Below, piece by piece: positions 61,432 to 64,000 of a stretch of DNA of 64,000 nt. Numbering within the stretch: position 1 is the first letter of the stretch; each line of letters opens with the position of its first letter. The notes beneath the pieces are model-generated. The model was given only the letters and a program-made list of their open reading frames with translations, was not told the DNA's origin and searched no databases. Made by a program: the position numbers and the translations under genes. The DNA comes from Certhia americana (lineage: Eukaryota; Chordata; Aves; Passeriformes; Certhiidae): NCBI GenBank assembly GCA_018697195.1, contig CM031857.1:51233471-51297470 (forward strand). Direction: 5' to 3'.

Positions 61432-61665
61432 GATCTGACTGCCTTATATTATATGGGTTTTGTATTTTCAGCTTTAATGCATTTTTCTTCCTTATAATTA
61501 ATCCAGATAAATACTATGCCCACTAGGTTTTTCATGGGACAAGAGGGATCTCATCCATAACAAAAATCTCTTCCTCATTTCCCCCCAAAACCCTAGTGAA
61601 GTGCATCCTCTAAGTCAACAAATTTTAACCTCAGATTTAGAATACGGATTGGATCTGACTGCCTT
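61432..61665. repeat. 206-bp inserted segment flanked by 14-bp direct repeats (copy 1)
   Basis: The 14-mer GATCTGACTGCCTT occurs at 61432-61445 and again, identical, at 61652-61665. The 206 bp between them (61446-61651) is about 90% identical by hand count to 63478-63684, about 2.03 kb downstream. That second copy has no such flanking repeat. The arrangement looks like an insertion with a target-site duplication. No poly-A tail, LTR terminus, CR1 tail or terminal inverted repeat is visible in the segment. Confidence 0.85.
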
Positions 61666-62061
61666 GGAACTGGTAGTGGGACACTAGTTTTCCCACCCAA
61701 TATGTGATAGTCAAGACTGTGAGGAAGCATTTTATTTGCCTAGGTATTTACCCATGGACCTTTCTTCAGGAGCTTAAAGTGGATTCCTTTGCTTTTAAAA
61801 TGACTCAAAGGTTGCTCTTTCAAAACCTAACCTGAGATGTTGCAGCTCTTTTCCACAGTAGCTTGCGTGTTACAGTACTTAGAGAAGATGGGCAAGCAGC
61901 ATTGATTCCCTCTGCTCTCTGAGTTACTTCTAGGACACTTTTGTTTCCTCCTCAGTGTCTGATCTCCTCACCAGGCTAGCTAGTTCAGGAGGATTTTCCT
62001 TACTTTCCTCTAAAACTGAGACACTTACAAATATTACTATGGGCAGAGAAGAGCTCATGAT
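61666..62061. other. unannotated DNA
   Basis: Nothing was recognised between the 14-bp repeat and the CR1 3' end. Confidence 0.5.
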
Positions 62062-62557
62062 ATAAGGACATGGACCTGCTGAAGTGAGTCCCAAGGAGGG
62101 CCACAGAGATGATCAGAGGGATGTAACATCTCTCCTACATAGACAGGCTGAGAGAATTGGAGTTGTTCAGCCTGGAGAAAGCTCTGGGAGGACCTTATAA
62201 CATCCTTTGAGCACCTAAAGGGGACCTTCAAGAGAGCCGCACAGGAACTTTTTCCATGTAGGGCATGTAGTGATAGGGCAAGGAGTAATGGCTTTAAATG
62301 AACAGAGGGTGGGTTTAGATTAAATATTAGGAAGAAATTTTTTACTGTGAGGGTGGAGAGCCACCGGCAGAGGTTGCGCAGAGAAACTGTGAATGTCCAA
62401 TCTCCGGAAGTGTTCAAGGGCAGGTTGAATTGGGCTTTGAGTGACCTGGTCAAGTGGAAGGAGACCCTGGGGCACCAAGGAAGGTTGGAAGTAGATGAAC
62501 TTTAAGGTCCTTTCCAAGACAAACCATTACAGAATTCTTGATTTTATAATCCTATGA
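62062..62557 (+). mobile_element. CR1 retrotransposon, C-terminal ORF2 plus 3' end
   Basis: The copy begins TAAGGACATGGACCTGCTGA, encoding KDMDLLK, then an in-frame TGA, then VPRRATEMIRGM. It continues through CTGAGAGAATTGGAGTTGTT and CAGCCTGGAGAAAG, GTAGTGATAGGGCAAGGAG, TTTACTGTGAGGGTGGAGAG and GAACTTTAAGGTCCTTTCC. It ends in the tail CAGAATTCTTGATTTTATAA and CCTATGA at 62557. It is one of the less diverged CR1 copies in the window and is 5'-truncated. The 132-codon minus-strand frame at 62055-62453 is its antisense shadow. Confidence 0.94.
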
Positions 62558-63477
62558 GAGAACGTTATCCTCTGATTCAGCTGATTCCCATGAGAGACAG
62601 TCACAGTTCTTTTACAATGTTCTTGGAGAGTCCAAGAACATTTTATGATCAGACACCATGTACTAAGCATGAATAAAACACTCTATGGCAAAATCATGAT
62701 GTCAAATTGAGGCAGCCCATGGCACATATAGAACCAGGTCATGGTATCTGGTGACATGCAGTGTTCAAAAATAGACGATAATATCGTTTTTTAACTCCAT
62801 CTCTGAAGTTAAAGAGATGCAGCTTAGCAGTTCTCAGGATCAATAAGACAATAAATTCTTCCAAGTCTTTCTTAAGGTGCATAAATATTTTTTTGGATCT
62901 GACCCTTAGCTTCATGCAGATTTCTTTCAAAATCCATTTATTTAGAGTTGCCCATTATGGCATATGCCATAGTGCGTAAATACCAATTCACTCAGATAAA
63001 CATACACTATGTATATTCCCACTTTGACCTGGGGAGGAGAGAGGGACACAAAGTGTGCTAGAAATTTATAAATATTGCAGAGAAAGTAAAATTTATATGA
63101 TGTGCAGGCAAAACTCCTGGTGGTTTGTTCCTTCTGTACATTTCAAGAGTCTGTTTTGAGAGAAATAATCTATTGCCTGTTTCTTGGAAATTCTTCCTAT
63201 GAATTAAGATTTTAATGTTAAAAAAATTAGTTTTATATAAATTTGAGGAATAGTGAGATTAAAAATAGTCACAGCTATATATTCAGGTCCATAATGTCAA
63301 ACAGTAGGTTACTATTGTTTTTTTACCATTTATTATAATAAAGTGTTTTATTTTGCTGCTTCAAATGACCCTTGCAAGAAAGGTGAAATAATATAATGGC
63401 TCATGGCAGAGATAATGTTCATAATTGAAAGGGAGTAGTTTTTTTTGGAACCAGTACTTTAAAAAATGCAGATTATG
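62558..63477. other. unannotated AT-rich DNA
   Basis: No gene or repeat was recognised. Confidence 0.5.
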
Positions 63478-63684
63478 ATTATATGGGTTTTGTATTTTCA
63501 GCTTTAATGCATTTTTCTTCCTTATAATAAATCCAGATAAATACTACACCTGCTAGATTTTTCATGGGACAAGAGGCATCTCATTCGTAAGAAAAATCTC
63601 TTCCTCATTTCCCCTCAAAGCCCTGGTAGAGCGCATCCTGTAAGTCAACAAATTTTTAACCTCAGATTTAAAATATGGATTGGA
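63478..63684. repeat. duplicated segment, copy 2 (possible source)
   Basis: A direct-orientation partner of 61448-61653. I counted about 20 differences in 207 positions, including one single-base length change. Transitions dominate. Flanks do not carry the 14-bp repeat seen at copy 1, so this may be the source or an unrelated insertion of the same repeat family. Confidence 0.88.
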
Positions 63685-64000
63685 AATCAAGATCCAAAAT
63701 TGCAAATTCATTTTACATGTTTCTCCTGGAAATGCTTATTTTAAAATAATTCCCAGGCAGTTTTTAAGACTGCCTCTATGGACGTTATATGCTCATTCTC
63801 TTGCATAGTCTTGACCCAGAACCCCTCGTTTTCCAGAACGTTCAAACAAAGCACATCCTGAAGTGATCACAGACTGAGAGGTGATCAGGATGATGTCACT
63901 ACAGAGTTGGAATGTTGTTGAGCTACACAAAGAAGTTAATAGCACTTTGAAATAAATATTCAGATTAAACAATGGAATGTATGGAAGATAAATTATTTGT
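63685..64000. other. unannotated AT-rich DNA to window end
   Basis: No gene or repeat was recognised. Confidence 0.5.

Noticed and set aside
62055..62453. 132-codon minus-strand open frame
   Set aside because: Antisense shadow of the plus-strand CR1 3' end.
1..64000. A bacterial-type defence system, gene cluster or CRISPR array
   Set aside because: Sequence composition, CR1 and LTR content indicate vertebrate nuclear DNA; no spaced direct-repeat array or operon is present.

Overview
This window looks like vertebrate nuclear DNA, almost certainly from a bird. Two things point there: many decayed fragments of CR1 (chicken repeat 1) non-LTR retrotransposons, and several copies of one retroviral LTR family that I recognise from bird genomes (5' end TGTGGTGGGTTG). 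The sequence is AT-rich and poor in CpG, and stop codons are dense in all six frames. I found no protein-coding gene, no exon I can defend, no tRNA or rRNA, no CRISPR array and no bacterial-style operon. The longest open frames are explained by antisense reading of CR1, by a TTCC microsatellite, by an LTR, or by chance. The window is best read as an intergenic gene desert or the inside of a very long intron.

Layout. 1-9.7 kb: unique AT-rich DNA, broken by a compound TTCC/TTCCGCGCC repeat at about 3.2-3.43 kb. 9740-9819: an 80-bp palindrome that looks like a small MITE or a long RNA hairpin. 9.8-23.2 kb: mostly unique DNA, with a 3' LTR fragment at about 15.3-15.5 kb. 23.2-30.2 kb: two minus-strand solo LTRs of the same family, about 5.1 kb apart. 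31.4 kb: a CR1 3' tail. 34.1-34.7 kb: a possible LTR of a different family. 39-57 kb: the richest CR1 stretch, with seven fragments in both orientations, interrupted by a plus-strand solo LTR at 46.55-47.25 kb. 61.4-63.7 kb: a duplicated segment of about 206 bp, one copy flanked by a perfect 14-bp direct repeat, with another CR1 3' end between the copies.

No set of genes works together here. The biology visible is the record of retrotransposon insertion, LTR-LTR recombination and decay. I did not find a convincing new biological system. The two observations I would check first are the 80-bp palindrome and the 206-bp duplicated segment with its target-site-like flanks. Boundaries of decayed repeats are given by eye, generally to within about 10-30 bases. 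Subfamily names are left out because they need a library search.
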